A stretch of 30,800 nucleotides of DNA from Dermatophilus congolensis. GTDB lineage: Bacteria > Actinomycetota > Actinomycetes > Actinomycetales > Dermatophilaceae. The notes beneath the pieces are model-generated. The model saw only the letters and a list, made by a program, of their open reading frames with translations. It searched no databases and was not told the DNA's origin. A program made the position numbers and the translations under genes. Location: positions 36,478-67,277 of the forward strand of contig JAUNUP010000019.1 in the NCBI GenBank assembly GCA_030538115.1, in the 5' to 3' direction. Shown here in pieces: positions 8,139 through 16,429 of this stretch. The number at the start of each line of letters is the position of its first letter. Position 1 is the stretch's first letter.

Positions 8139-9118
8139 TGTCGGCTGCACGGCGCGTGGGGAGTGATATGGAGCAGCAGCAGAACAGGCCGCTGGTGCCT
8201 TGGGACGGTGGGCCGGTCGACACGGCCGGACTGACCCGCATCCGCCTGCGCGAGCCGTCGGCGGTAGCGCAGGCCTGGCACGAGCGTCGCCGTCTAAAGG
8301 AGCTGCCCGAGGGGAAGATGCTGGTCGTCGCCGCTGACCACCCGGCGCGCGGCGCGCTGGCCGCGAGCGGTGACCCGCAAGCCATGGCCTCGCGCAGTGA
8401 CCTGCTATTCCGTCTGGCCACGGCCATCTCCCGCCCGGGCGTCACCGGCGTGCTCGGCACGCCGGACATTCTCGAAGACCTGCTGCTCATGGGGCTGCTC
8501 GACGGCAAACTGCTCGTCGGCTCTATGAATCGCGGTGGAATCACCGGCGGCAGTTTCGAGATCGACGACCGGTTCACCGCCTACAACGCGGCCGCCATGG
8601 CGTCTCGGGGTGTCGACGTCGGCAAGATGCTGCTACGCGTCGACCTCAACGACGCGGGTACCGCCGAGGCGCTTGAGGCATGTGGGCGAGCCGTGAGCGA
8701 ACTGGCCGCGCACCACATGCCAGCCATGGTGGAACCGTTCTGGTCGCGGCGCGACTCCAGCGGCGCGGTACGTAACCAGCTCGACCCGGACTCGGTCATC
8801 AAGTCGATTCACGTGGGCGCCGGGTTGGGAGACACGAGCGCGTACACGTGGCTCAAGCTGCCCGTGGTCGACGAGATTGAGCGTGTCCTCGACGCCACCA
8901 CCATGCCGGTCGTGCTGCTCGGAGGCGACCCGAGCGAATCCCCGGATGCGGTGTACGCCTCCTGGGCGGACGCGCTCGCGTTCGACAACGCCGTGGGCCT
9001 CGTGGTGGGCCGCACGCTGCTCTACCCCCGCGAAGGAGACGTCGCCGCTGCGGTCGACATCGCCGCCGAGATCGCGAGGAAGCAGAGCGCCTGGCGCGCA
9101 GTGAGACGTGAGGCGTGA
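8138..9118 (+). CDS. Cgl0159-type (beta/alpha)8 protein, probable DKG-phosphate aldolase
   Basis: A 326-residue barrel protein of the family named for Corynebacterium Cgl0159, which follows iolC in that genus. Signatures are LVVAADHPARGAL near residues 62-74, GSMNRGG near 128-134, and TSAYTWLKLPVV, in which Lys240 sits where class I (DhnA-like) aldolases carry the Schiff-base lysine; GLVVGRTLLYP closes the barrel with a phosphate-binding-like glycine. No IolJ or class II aldolase occurs in the window, so this protein probably cleaves DKG-6-phosphate to dihydroxyacetone phosphate and malonate semialdehyde; that function is inferred. The chosen ATG overlaps the iolC stop (TGATG). A GTG at 8135 or an ATG at 8168, the latter with GGGGAG five bases upstream, are possible alternative starts. 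Confidence 0.75.
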   Translation: MSAARRVGSDMEQQQNRPLVPWDGGPVDTAGLTRIRLREPSAVAQAWHERRRLKELPEGKMLVVAADHPARGALAASGDPQAMASRSDLLFRLATAISRPGVTGVLGTPDILEDLLLMGLLDGKLLVGSMNRGGITGGSFEIDDRFTAYNAAAMASRGVDVGKMLLRVDLNDAGTAEALEACGRAVSELAAHHMPAMVEPFWSRRDSSGAVRNQLDPDSVIKSIHVGAGLGDTSAYTWLKLPVVDEIERVLDATTMPVVLLGGDPSESPDAVYASWADALAFDNAVGLVVGRTLLYPREGDVAAAVDIAAEIARKQSAWRAVRREA

Positions 9119-9312
9119 GGTCTGCCGATGACGGCGGGTCCCGCCCTTCGCCTGGTCGTTGTCGATCCGGGCGGCATGAATCGTCTGATCAGGAAAGTGC
9201 GATCCATGTCATGATCGATTGACCGGACAAACTGTCAAAGCTAGGCTCGGGGTGGTGTCGCAGTTCCGAGAAAGCCCATAGCGCAGTCGACCGCAGGCTG
9301 CAGAAAAGGACG
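9119..9312 (+). promoter_or_regulatory. promoter of the five-gene inositol operon with operator-like site F
   Basis: A -35 TTGACC (9219-9224) and -10 TAGGCT (9242-9247) are separated by 17 bases. The -35 lies inside TTGACCGGACAA (9219-9230), which fits WTGTYNNRACAW with one mismatch. A TGTCATGA half-copy of site E lies just upstream (9207-9214). No clear terminator follows the Cgl0159-type gene, so some read-through is possible. Confidence 0.55.
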
Positions 9313-10263
9313 ATGGAGTCCATGAGCACATCGACGCACGACAAGTCCCGCAACCCCGACCCGCGCTACAACAAGCTCGTGATGGGCGTGTGTCCCGACC
9401 AGTGGGGAGTCTGGTTCCCCAACGACCCCAAGCAGATCCCCTGGCAGACGGCGCTCGCAGAGATGGCCCAGGCCGGGTTCTCCGTCATGGAGACCGGTCC
9501 GTTCGGCTACTTCCCGACCGAGCCCACAGAACTGAAGAAAGTCATGGACGACCACGGGTTCCGAGTCGTTGCCGGCACCGGCTGGGGCATCCTCCACAAG
9601 GAGGAGGCGTGGGCCGAGACCGAGAAGACGTTTCGTGCCATCGGCGAGACCCACGCTGCCGTTGGTGCCGAATTCGTGGTGCACCTGCCCCCGCTGTTCC
9701 GTGACGACAAGACGTGGGAGTTCACCGACGACCGCGTCCTCACTCCGAAGGCGTGGGACCTATACATCTCCAACGCCGACAGGCTGGGTCGCATGATGAA
9801 GGAGGACTACGGCCTCAAGATGGTGCTGCACCCCCACGGTGACAGCCACATCGAGACCCGCGAGGACATCGACAAGATCTTCGGCGCCACCGACCCCGAG
9901 TACGTCGGGTTCTGCCTCGACACCGGTCACATCGTGTACGGCCAGACCGACCCGATCGACCTCATCAAGGACTATCCCGAGCGCATCGACTACGTGCACA
10001 TCAAGGCCATGGACCCAGACCTGGTCAAGCAGGCTCACGACGACGACTGGCCGTTCGGTCAGGCCGTGGCCAAGGGCTGCTCAGTCGCCCCGCCCGCTGG
10101 CGAGCCCAAGATGCCGGCTCTCATCGAGGCGCTCGCCGACCTCGACAAGGAGCTGTACGTCATCACCGAGCAGGACATGTACCCCTGCGACGCCAGCTTC
10201 CCCCTGCCTAACGCCATCGCGACCCGCGAGTACCTGGCCGATTGCGGCCTTGGTATCAAGTGA
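9313..10263 (+). CDS. IolE-like TIM-barrel sugar isomerase/dehydratase
   Basis: A 316-residue protein of the sugar phosphate isomerase/epimerase (AP endonuclease 2 barrel) family and first gene of a five-gene operon. It shares the IolE motif order: LHPHGDSH at residues 172-179, LDTGH at 202-206, YVHIKAMDPD at 227-236, DDDWPFGQAVAKGCSVAP near 243-260, and TEQD at 285-288. It is about 25 residues longer at the N terminus than the iolE product at 117-989, with a polar leader before the first strand. AAAGGA lies just ahead of the ATG; a second ATG is three codons inside. Expected to dehydrate or epimerise a keto-inositol, perhaps of another stereoisomer. Being beside a Bacillus-type IolG, it may be the main IolE partner. 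Confidence 0.7.
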   Translation: MESMSTSTHDKSRNPDPRYNKLVMGVCPDQWGVWFPNDPKQIPWQTALAEMAQAGFSVMETGPFGYFPTEPTELKKVMDDHGFRVVAGTGWGILHKEEAWAETEKTFRAIGETHAAVGAEFVVHLPPLFRDDKTWEFTDDRVLTPKAWDLYISNADRLGRMMKEDYGLKMVLHPHGDSHIETREDIDKIFGATDPEYVGFCLDTGHIVYGQTDPIDLIKDYPERIDYVHIKAMDPDLVKQAHDDDWPFGQAVAKGCSVAPPAGEPKMPALIEALADLDKELYVITEQDMYPCDASFPLPNAIATREYLADCGLGIK

Positions 10264-10304
10264 CTCACGCGTAGCCGCAAGCACCAGTTTTCAGGAGAAG
10301 TGAC

Positions 10305-11309
10305 ATGGCAGTACGTATTGGCATGATCGGCCCCGGCGGCATGGGGCAAGCGCACATCGACCGCATCCGCACCGTCATCGCCGGCGGTGAAGTGGTAGGT
10401 GTGACCGACATCGCGCAGGACAACATCGATACCGTGAGCCAGAAGTACGGCGTCACCGGATTCGCCAACAGCGACGAACTCATCAACAGTCCCGACGTCG
10501 ATGCGGTGATGATCTGTAGCTACGGCCCCGCGCACGAGGCGGACGTCATCAAGTGCATCGAAGCCGGTAAGCCGGTGCTGTGCGAAAAACCGCTCACCCC
10601 GGACGCGCAAGGGTCACTCAACATCATGGAGGCCGAGCAGAAGGGCGGCCGCAAGCTGGTCACCGTCGGCTTCATGCGCCGATTCGACCGGTCCTACCAG
10701 GAGATGAAGGCGCTCCTCGATTCCGGTGGAATCGGCGATGCCCTCATGATCCACAACCGGCACCGCAACCCGACCGTGCCGGAGCGGTACACGTGGGACA
10801 TGGCGATCAACGACACCGCCATTCACGAGATCGACACTATGCGCTGGCTCACCGGTGAAGAGATTGTGTCGGTTCGCGTGGACAAACCCAAGAAGACGAA
10901 AAACCGCTTCCAACACCTCCAAGACCCGCTCGTTATCATCATGTACACCGAGTCGGGCATCTGGATCGACGACGAGGTTTTCGTCAACAACCAGCACGCC
11001 TACGACATTCAGTGCGAGGTCGTCGCGGAGAGCGGCACGGTGCGCCTTTCGGACCAGCACGCCGTCGAATGCACGGGCAAGGTCGGACGCCACAACGTGC
11101 TCACCATGGACCACAACGAGCGTTTCGGTGCCGCCTTCGTCACCGAGGTGCAGGAGTGGATCAACGCTGTGGCTCGCGGCGAGCACACTGGCTCAACGGC
11201 CTGGGACGGCTACGCGGCCGCATGCGTGTGCGACGCCGGAGTGAAGGCGCTGGAGACCGACGGGCTCGAGGCAGTCGAGATGATCGACAAGCCGGCGTTC
11301 TACGCCTGA
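10305..11309 (+). CDS. iolG: myo-inositol 2-dehydrogenase (IolG, Gfo/Idh/MocA family)
   Basis: A 334-residue dehydrogenase closely following Bacillus subtilis IolG. GPGGMG (residues 9-14) is the NAD site; CEKP gives Lys95; VGFMRRFDRSY, HRNPTV and the long PKKTKNRFQHLQDP segment are IolG hallmarks; catalytic Asp170 and His174 lie in INDTAIHEID; the C terminus AWDGYAAACVCDAGVKA..EMIDKPAFY also matches. It converts myo-inositol to 2-keto-myo-inositol with NAD. AGGAGA lies seven bases before the ATG. It sits 41 bases after the IolE-like gene and is clearly in the same operon. This is the strongest inositol dehydrogenase of the five Gfo/Idh/MocA genes in the window. Confidence 0.88.
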   Translation: MAVRIGMIGPGGMGQAHIDRIRTVIAGGEVVGVTDIAQDNIDTVSQKYGVTGFANSDELINSPDVDAVMICSYGPAHEADVIKCIEAGKPVLCEKPLTPDAQGSLNIMEAEQKGGRKLVTVGFMRRFDRSYQEMKALLDSGGIGDALMIHNRHRNPTVPERYTWDMAINDTAIHEIDTMRWLTGEEIVSVRVDKPKKTKNRFQHLQDPLVIIMYTESGIWIDDEVFVNNQHAYDIQCEVVAESGTVRLSDQHAVECTGKVGRHNVLTMDHNERFGAAFVTEVQEWINAVARGEHTGSTAWDGYAAACVCDAGVKALETDGLEAVEMIDKPAFYA

Positions 11310-11407
11310 CCTGCGCTGCGGGTGGCCTGGGCCCGTCGCTGGCCCAGGTCACCTTCGGGCACCCGGCCCCTTAACAGCACGACTTCAACATCTTCAACGA
11401 GGAAGAC

Positions 11408-12601
11408 ATGCCTAAACAGATTGGTATCGGCGTCATCAGCCTGGGCTGGATGGGGCGCCTGCACACCCGCGCGTACAAGCAGATTCGTGAGCGGTACCCC
11501 GAACTGGGTGTGGAGCCGCGCCTAGTCGCGGCCGCCGATCCGGTGGATGCGTTCCGCGATGAGGCCACGAACGCACTCGGATTCGAACGCGCCTACGCGA
11601 ACTACCATGACCTGCTCGCCGACGCCGACGTCGAGATCGTGTCGATCTGTGGCCCCAACTTCCTCCACCATGAAATGGCCCTCGCGGCAGTGAAGGCGGG
11701 TAAACCGTTCTGGATCGAGAAGCCGATGGGTGTCAGTGCGCAGCAGAGCAAGGAGATCGCTCTCGCTGCGCAGGAGGCGGGGCTGCGCACCACGGTCGGG
11801 TTCAACTACCGGCACACGCCTGCCATCGAGCACGCCCGCGCCCTTGTGGCCGAGGGACGCCTGGGCCGTATCACGAACGTGCGGTCCTGGTGGATCGCCG
11901 ACTACGCCTCCGACGAGAACAGCCCTCTCACGTGGCGGTACTCGCGCGAGCAGGCTGGCTCCGGCGTGTTCGGTGACCTACTGAGCCACGGGTTCGACCT
12001 CGCGCAGTACGTGGTCGGTGACCGCATCAGCTCGGTCAGCGCCACCTCCGACACATTTATCACGGAGCGCCCCAGGGGTCTTGCCGCCACCATCGGGCAC
12101 GGCAAGGTCCCTGTCACCAAGGAGAAGTACCCGGTCGAGAACGAAGACTACGGCGCCGCTCTCGCGCGTTTCGACTCGGGCATCGTCGGCACGTTCGAGG
12201 CCAACCGGGTGGCCCACGGGCCGCGCGCCGAGTACGTCATCGAGGTGTATGGCACCAAGGGCAGCCTTCGGTGGAACTACGAGAACCAGATGCACCTCGA
12301 CGTCCTCATCGACGATGACAATCCCCACCACCACGGCTACACGCGCATCATGTCCGATATTTCTCACGGTGACTTCGGTCGCTTCCAGCCTGGTCCCGGT
12401 CAACTCATGGGCTTCGACGACATGAAGACCGTCGAGGCCGCCCAGTTCTGCGAGACGGTGCTGAAGGACGAACAGATCGCGCCGTCGGCCGCGGACGCGT
12501 GGGCCGCCGCCGAATGCGACGAGGCGTGCGTCCTCTCCGCCGCCGACGGCGCCTGGCACGAGATCCCACGAGTAGAGGGGCCCACCACGATCGCCCGCTG
12601 A
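11408..12601 (+). CDS. Gfo/Idh/MocA family oxidoreductase, 390-400 residue subgroup
   Basis: A 397-residue NAD(P)-dependent sugar or cyclitol dehydrogenase. The Rossmann motif is near SLGWMG (residues 11-16, where the usual first glycine is Ser), WIEKP carries Lys105, GFNYRHTPAIEHAR is at 131-144, and Asp190/His194 in FGDLLSHGFD are the likely catalytic pair. The extra C-terminal segment (HHHGYTRI..FGRFQPGPGQLMGFDDMKTVEA) places it with longer relatives that include levoglucosan dehydrogenase, which oxidise C3 of hexoses, rather than with IolG. GAGGAAG precedes the ATG by a few bases. It is in the middle of the operon, 98 bases after iolG. The substrate could be another inositol isomer, an inositol derivative or a sugar; the sequence does not decide. 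Confidence 0.7.
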   Translation: MPKQIGIGVISLGWMGRLHTRAYKQIRERYPELGVEPRLVAAADPVDAFRDEATNALGFERAYANYHDLLADADVEIVSICGPNFLHHEMALAAVKAGKPFWIEKPMGVSAQQSKEIALAAQEAGLRTTVGFNYRHTPAIEHARALVAEGRLGRITNVRSWWIADYASDENSPLTWRYSREQAGSGVFGDLLSHGFDLAQYVVGDRISSVSATSDTFITERPRGLAATIGHGKVPVTKEKYPVENEDYGAALARFDSGIVGTFEANRVAHGPRAEYVIEVYGTKGSLRWNYENQMHLDVLIDDDNPHHHGYTRIMSDISHGDFGRFQPGPGQLMGFDDMKTVEAAQFCETVLKDEQIAPSAADAWAAAECDEACVLSAADGAWHEIPRVEGPTTIAR

Positions 12602-12629
12602 CTCCGGCCCGAGGTTTCGTGACGTGTCG

Positions 12630-12679
12630 CCGGGCAGGCGGGGCGGGAACAGTCCTGAACCGACGCCCCTGCCGCCCGG
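12630..12679 (+). other. imperfect intercistronic hairpin inside the inositol operon
   Basis: CCGGGC (12630-12635) and GGGGCG (12640-12645) can pair with CGCCCC (12664-12669) and GCCCGG (12674-12679), with an internal mismatch. It fills the 143-base gap between two operon genes and could reduce read-through or mark an RNA processing site. No U tract follows. Confidence 0.35.
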
Positions 12680-12744
12680 GCCAATTCCCGAAGTGTCGGT
12701 ACTCAAACCAACGACCGCTTCACATCCACTACCAGGAGGATCCG

Positions 12745-13617
12745 ATGGCAGTGAAGATTCTGCTCGACCCGTCAATGTATCACCCGAACCTGTCCGTGGC
12801 CGACGAGGTCCGCAAGGCTGCAGCCCTGGGCTACAAGTACCTCGAATTGTCTCCACGCCCCGATTTCCACGAGTGGCACCACTACCCGAAGGTGGACGAC
12901 GCCCAGGTCGCCGACGTCAAGGCGGCCATGAAAGAGACGGGCGTGAAGATCTGGACCTTCAACCCCGTCTACAACTGGGCCTGCCCGGAAGAGCCCATGC
13001 GTGAGCACGCGGTGCGCTGCATCCGCCGCCTGCTGGAAGTCATGAACGACCTCGAGGTTCCGGTGTACGCCACTGAGTTCTCCGGCGATCCGAACCGCCC
13101 AATCGAGAGCGAGGCCGCGTTCTACAAGTCGATGGAAGAACTGGTTCCCGACTTCGAGCGGCACGGCATCGAATGTGTGGTCGAGGCGCACCCATACGAC
13201 TTCGTCGAGGTGAATGACCGTGCGGTGCAGATCGTGCGCGGGGTGAACAAGGACTGGTTCAACTACCAGTTCTGCTTCCCGCACATGTTCCACCTGAGCG
13301 GCGGGAACAACGACGTGCGGTCTCTGCTCGAATACGCAGGCCCCCGCCTCGCACACCTGCACATCGCCGACGTATACAACCACCTCGCGAACGTCGGTAA
13401 CCGCTACATCATCAACCCGCCTGGTGCCGACGCCCGCGTGCATCAGCACAACGAAATCGGCAACGGTGAGGTGCCGTGGGATGAGGCTTTCGACTACCTG
13501 CGTGAAACCGGCTACGACAAGGCGGTCAGTGTCTGCGTGTTCGGCTGGGAGGAAGACGCAGACGCCATTCACGTGCGTATGCGTGAGCGGATCGAGAAGG
13601 AACTGGGGAGCCAGTGA
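12745..13617 (+). CDS. iolH: IolH-like TIM-barrel sugar phosphate isomerase/epimerase
   Basis: A 290-residue protein of the AP endonuclease 2 barrel family. MAVKILLDPSMYHP at the N terminus, ELSPRPDFHEWHHYPKV near residues 34-50, VVEAHPYDF at 145-153 (Glu147, His149), HLHIADVYNH at 204-213, RVHQHNEIGNGEV near 231-242 and GWEED near 268 resemble IolH of inositol clusters, whose biochemical role is not firmly known. The ORF is open for 82 further codons upstream, overlapping the previous gene, but AGGAGGA six bases before this ATG and the match to the family N terminus fix the start. Its stop overlaps the next GTG. It probably acts on a keto-inositol or ring-derived intermediate. Confidence 0.72.
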   Translation: MAVKILLDPSMYHPNLSVADEVRKAAALGYKYLELSPRPDFHEWHHYPKVDDAQVADVKAAMKETGVKIWTFNPVYNWACPEEPMREHAVRCIRRLLEVMNDLEVPVYATEFSGDPNRPIESEAAFYKSMEELVPDFERHGIECVVEAHPYDFVEVNDRAVQIVRGVNKDWFNYQFCFPHMFHLSGGNNDVRSLLEYAGPRLAHLHIADVYNHLANVGNRYIINPPGADARVHQHNEIGNGEVPWDEAFDYLRETGYDKAVSVCVFGWEEDADAIHVRMRERIEKELGSQ

Positions 13618-14666
13618 GTGATCACAACACCACCGCGAAGAAGCTGACGATCGCCCAGATCGGGGCGGGCCGTATCGGGACCATGCATGCTGGCCTGTTG
13701 GCGGCCCACCCACGGGTCGGCGCGATGCTCATTGCAGACGCGGTTCCGGCGGCGGCGGAGGCGCTGGCGGGCAAGTTGACCGGTGCCGGGGCGGACGTGC
13801 GCACGGTGGCGCTCGACGACATCTTCGCGGCCGGAAATCCGCTCGGTGTCGATACTGTCGTCATCACGGCGGCGACAGCCAGCCACGCCCCGCTGCTCAT
13901 CCGCTGTGCGCAGGCGGCCCTGGCGGTCTTCTGCGAGAAGCCGATCGCCCTCGACCTCACCGAGGCGCGTGAGGCGCAGTCGGCGCTCAATGTGTCGGGT
14001 GTGCCGCACCAGATCGGGTTCAACCGTCGCTTCGACGCCGGGTACAACCGCGCCAAGGAACTGCTGGAGGCGGGTGAGCTGGGGGAGCTGCGCCGTTTCC
14101 ACGCGATGACCAGCGACCAGTTGCCGCCGCCAGACGAGTACCTGCCGGGCTCCGGTGGCCTGTTCCGTGACTGCAACGTGCACGACTTCGATGTGATCCG
14201 TTGGGTCACCGGGCAGGAGGTCGAAGAGGTCTACGCCGCCGGTGACCAGCGCGGGAGCGCGGGGTTCGCTGCCGCTGGCGACCTATCGGAGTCTGTGGCC
14301 TTGGTCCGTCTGGCCGACGGGACGATCGGGTCGGTTCATGCTTCGCGCTACAACGGACAAGGGCATGAGGTCCGTCTCGACCTCATGGGCACGAAAGGAA
14401 CCGCCAACGTCGGGCTGGATAACAAGGTGCCGATGCGGTCGGTGGAGCAGGGCGTCGACTTCCCGACGGGGGAGCCCTGGGTGGATTACATCGAACGTTT
14501 CCTGCCGTGTTACGAGAAGGAACTCGACCATTTCCTCACGGTGGTGCTCGCCGGTGGTGAGAGCCCGTGTACATCGGACGACGCGGTCGCGGCCCTTGTC
14601 ATCGCGATGGCGTGCGACCTCTCACGGCGCGAGAACCGGGTGGTGAAGATCAGCGAAATCGTGTGA
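13614..14666 (+). CDS. inositol 2-dehydrogenase, Gfo/Idh/MocA family (IdhA-type, second copy)
   Basis: A 350-residue dehydrogenase, last gene of the five-gene operon. GAGRIG is at residues 17-22, FCEKP gives Lys109, GFNRRFDAGYNRAKELLEAGE is at 135-155, and FRDCNVHDFD holds Asp186/His190. The PPPDEYLPGSGGLFRD stretch shows that it is a paralogue of the 3131-4141 product and of rhizobial IdhA. The start is a GTG overlapping the previous stop (GTGA); a second GTG four bases on is out of frame. Compared with its paralogue it has about 13 extra N-terminal residues. It may handle a different inositol isomer or return an inosose to another stereoisomer. Followed by a strong hairpin that ends the operon. 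Confidence 0.75.
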   Translation: MSDHNTTAKKLTIAQIGAGRIGTMHAGLLAAHPRVGAMLIADAVPAAAEALAGKLTGAGADVRTVALDDIFAAGNPLGVDTVVITAATASHAPLLIRCAQAALAVFCEKPIALDLTEAREAQSALNVSGVPHQIGFNRRFDAGYNRAKELLEAGELGELRRFHAMTSDQLPPPDEYLPGSGGLFRDCNVHDFDVIRWVTGQEVEEVYAAGDQRGSAGFAAAGDLSESVALVRLADGTIGSVHASRYNGQGHEVRLDLMGTKGTANVGLDNKVPMRSVEQGVDFPTGEPWVDYIERFLPCYEKELDHFLTVVLAGGESPCTSDDAVAALVIAMACDLSRRENRVVKISEIV

Positions 14667-14704
14667 GCAGCCCTAGGCGGGGCGCGGCATGAGTGCATTC
14701 AGTA

Positions 14705-14733
14705 GGCCGGGGGTGGACACTCCACCCCCGGCC
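14705..14733 (+). terminator. terminator of the five-gene inositol operon
   Basis: A perfect 13-pair stem (14705-14717 with 14721-14733) with a three-base loop lies 39 bases after the last stop and is followed by CGTTAAT. Confidence 0.85.
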
Positions 14734-14873
14734 CGTTAATGTAGCTATGTAAGCACAAACAGAGGCAGCGCAAGGCATTGATCAACGTGGCTCCGTGTCA
14801 CTGCCCAGTTGCTCGGCGGGTAGCCGACGCACATCACGGATCGGCAAGCGACCGATCGGAAAGAGCAGGAGCC

Positions 14874-15092
14874 ATGACCACCATCACCGCCGCCTTCGCG
14901 CCCTCCACCCCGGCGCTGGGTTTCAACCGCATCAGCGACGTTTTCGCCGTCGTCCTGGGTGTGCTCGCTGTGGCCTTCGTGGTCGCGGGGTTCGCGGCCT
15001 CCGCGCCGGCGTTCTTCGCGCTCGGCCTCGCCTCGGCGCTGGCCGGGGTCGCTAAGTTCTTCCAGGCCACCGTCGAAGAGCTCCAGGTCTGA
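14874..15092 (+). CDS. small two-helix membrane protein of unknown function
   Basis: A 72-residue protein with a 20-residue polar N terminus (MTTITAAFAPSTPALGFNRI) and two hydrophobic segments, about residues 22-42 (VFAVVLGVLAVAFVVAGFAA) and 43-62, joined by a very short turn, then a charged tail (FFQATVEELQV). An AGGAG lies five bases before the ATG, supporting translation. An upstream ATG at 14778 would add 32 unrelated residues and has no ribosome site. It stands alone between the operon terminator and the convergent LacI gene. Not recognised as a named family; similar tiny helical hairpins are common in actinobacteria. Confidence 0.6.
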   Translation: MTTITAAFAPSTPALGFNRISDVFAVVLGVLAVAFVVAGFAASAPAFFALGLASALAGVAKFFQATVEELQV

Positions 15093-15123
15093 CGCGTTCG
15101 GCCTGGCTGCAGGCTCACGTGGT

Positions 15124-16152
15124 CTACGGGTGCACGGCCGCCGTAGAGCCACGAATCACCAACTCTGTGTCGATGGAGACCACTTGCGCGGGCGTATCGA
15201 GATTCTCGATGCGCCCGCGCAGTAGTTGTGCGCTCGCCTCGCCGACCGCCGTGTTGTGGTTGTCCACGCTGGTCAAGTCGAGAAGGCGTGAGGTGGCGAG
15301 GGGGGAGTTGTCGTATCCGACGAGGGAAACGTCTCCGGGGATGGAAAGCCCCTTCTCGCGGAGTGCTCCGGCGACGCCCATGGCCATCGTGTCGTTCGCG
15401 GCCAGGATGGCGGTCGGAAGTGCGTCATGCGGGGACTGGGTGAGCAGTGCTCGTGTGTGGTGGTAGGCCTCCGGTTCATTGGTGCGTCCCTCCTGCCCCA
15501 CAACGACGGGCGCAAGGCCGGCCGCCTTCATCTGCTCGCGGTAGCCGTTTTCACGTTCCGCAGCGGGTGCTGTCCGTCCGGTGATGTAGGCGATTCGGCG
15601 GTGCCCCAACTTCACCAGATGCTCCACGGCCAGAGCCGCTCCGCGACGTTCCTCAGAGCGCACCACATCCGCGCCAGGGACCATTCGGCTTCGAATGCCC
15701 GCAATGACGGTCGGGATACTCAGCCTCGCCAGTCGTTCGCATTCGCGCTCTGCAAGTTCGCCCGCGATGAGCAACGCATCGACTCGCGCCGCGATGAAAC
15801 CATCCACGGGGCTCTCGTCGCGATGGGCATTCAGGTGCTGGTCCGACACCGAGACGTTGATCTGGCTCCCCTCCAAACCGGCGTGGAGGCCATCGAGTAA
15901 CCCCACGTACCAGGGGTTGCTGAAGTCATCGATGACCACCCCGAGGCTGCGGGTGCGACTCCCCGCCAAGGCTGCGGCGGCGCGGCTGGGTCGGTAGTCG
16001 AGTTCGTCGATCGCGGCGAGCACGGCCTCTCGGCGAGTGCGGCCCACCTTGGGGGAGTTCTGCAGCACCAGGGAGACGAGCGACTTGCTGACACCTGCCC
16101 GCTGGGCCACGTCGTAGATGGTGACGCCCTTGCGGGGCGGCATGAAAGTCAC
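15124..16152 (-). CDS. LacI-family transcriptional regulator of the dehydrogenase/isomerase module
   Basis: A 342-residue repressor. The N-terminal helix-turn-helix is VTIYDVAQRAGVSKSLVSLVL (about residues 10-30), followed by the hinge DYRPSRAAAALAGSRT and a periplasmic-binding-protein-like effector domain starting LGVVIDDFSNPWY. A GTG at 16152 with GGGAG six bases upstream is preferred; an ATG three codons later (16143) has no nearby ribosome site, and the reading frame is open 35 codons further upstream. It diverges from the Gfo/Idh/MocA gene at 16430, and a CG-centred palindrome (16316-16329) in the shared intergenic region fits a LacI operator. It probably senses the substrate or intermediate of that pair. 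Confidence 0.85.
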   Translation of the reverse strand: MTFMPPRKGVTIYDVAQRAGVSKSLVSLVLQNSPKVGRTRREAVLAAIDELDYRPSRAAAALAGSRTRSLGVVIDDFSNPWYVGLLDGLHAGLEGSQINVSVSDQHLNAHRDESPVDGFIAARVDALLIAGELAERECERLARLSIPTVIAGIRSRMVPGADVVRSEERRGAALAVEHLVKLGHRRIAYITGRTAPAAERENGYREQMKAAGLAPVVVGQEGRTNEPEAYHHTRALLTQSPHDALPTAILAANDTMAMGVAGALREKGLSIPGDVSLVGYDNSPLATSRLLDLTSVDNHNTAVGEASAQLLRGRIENLDTPAQVVSIDTELVIRGSTAAVHP

Positions 16153-16278
16153 TGCGAGCTCCCTTCGCGGTGCGCTGCGGATGGAGTTGGTGCGCCGAAC
16201 TCCACAGGAGTTCTCAGAGTAGGTGCGGTCGATGCCGAGGTTGGGCATGTCGACCACGTCACTAGCCCGCCAAGACTA

Positions 16279-16308
16279 TTGACAGATTGTCTGGACATTG
16301 AATACCGT
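16279..16308 (+). promoter_or_regulatory. promoter with operator site G for the dehydrogenase/isomerase pair
   Basis: A -35 TTGACA (16279-16284) and -10 TACCGT (16303-16308) have an 18-base spacer. Inside the spacer lies TTGTCTGGACAT (16287-16298), an exact fit to WTGTYNNRACAW. A bound repressor would sit between -35 and -10. Confidence 0.6.
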
Positions 16309-16315
16309 CGACGTA

Positions 16316-16329
16316 TTGGAGCGCTCCAA
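16316..16329. promoter_or_regulatory. CG-centred palindrome, probable LacI-family operator
   Basis: TTGGAGCGCTCCAA is a perfect 14-base palindrome with the central CG typical of LacI/PurR-type operators. It lies at about the transcription start of the plus-strand unit and between it and the divergent LacI gene. Confidence 0.6.
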
Positions 16330-16429
16330 ATTCTGCTTTCGCCGCGTTGAGAGTGCTGCACCGTCAGATACAAGGGCGATTCGTCTCGGTAACCAACACC
16401 GGCGCGGTCGCCACGACAAAGGAGTCGAT

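Noticed and set aside
9131..9146. GGCGGG-TC-CCGCCC as terminator of the iolC unit
   Set aside because: The two-base loop is too small for a stable hairpin without losing most of the stem.
14738..14760. TGTAAGCACA before the small membrane protein as another operator
   Set aside because: Two mismatches to the consensus and no symmetric flanks.
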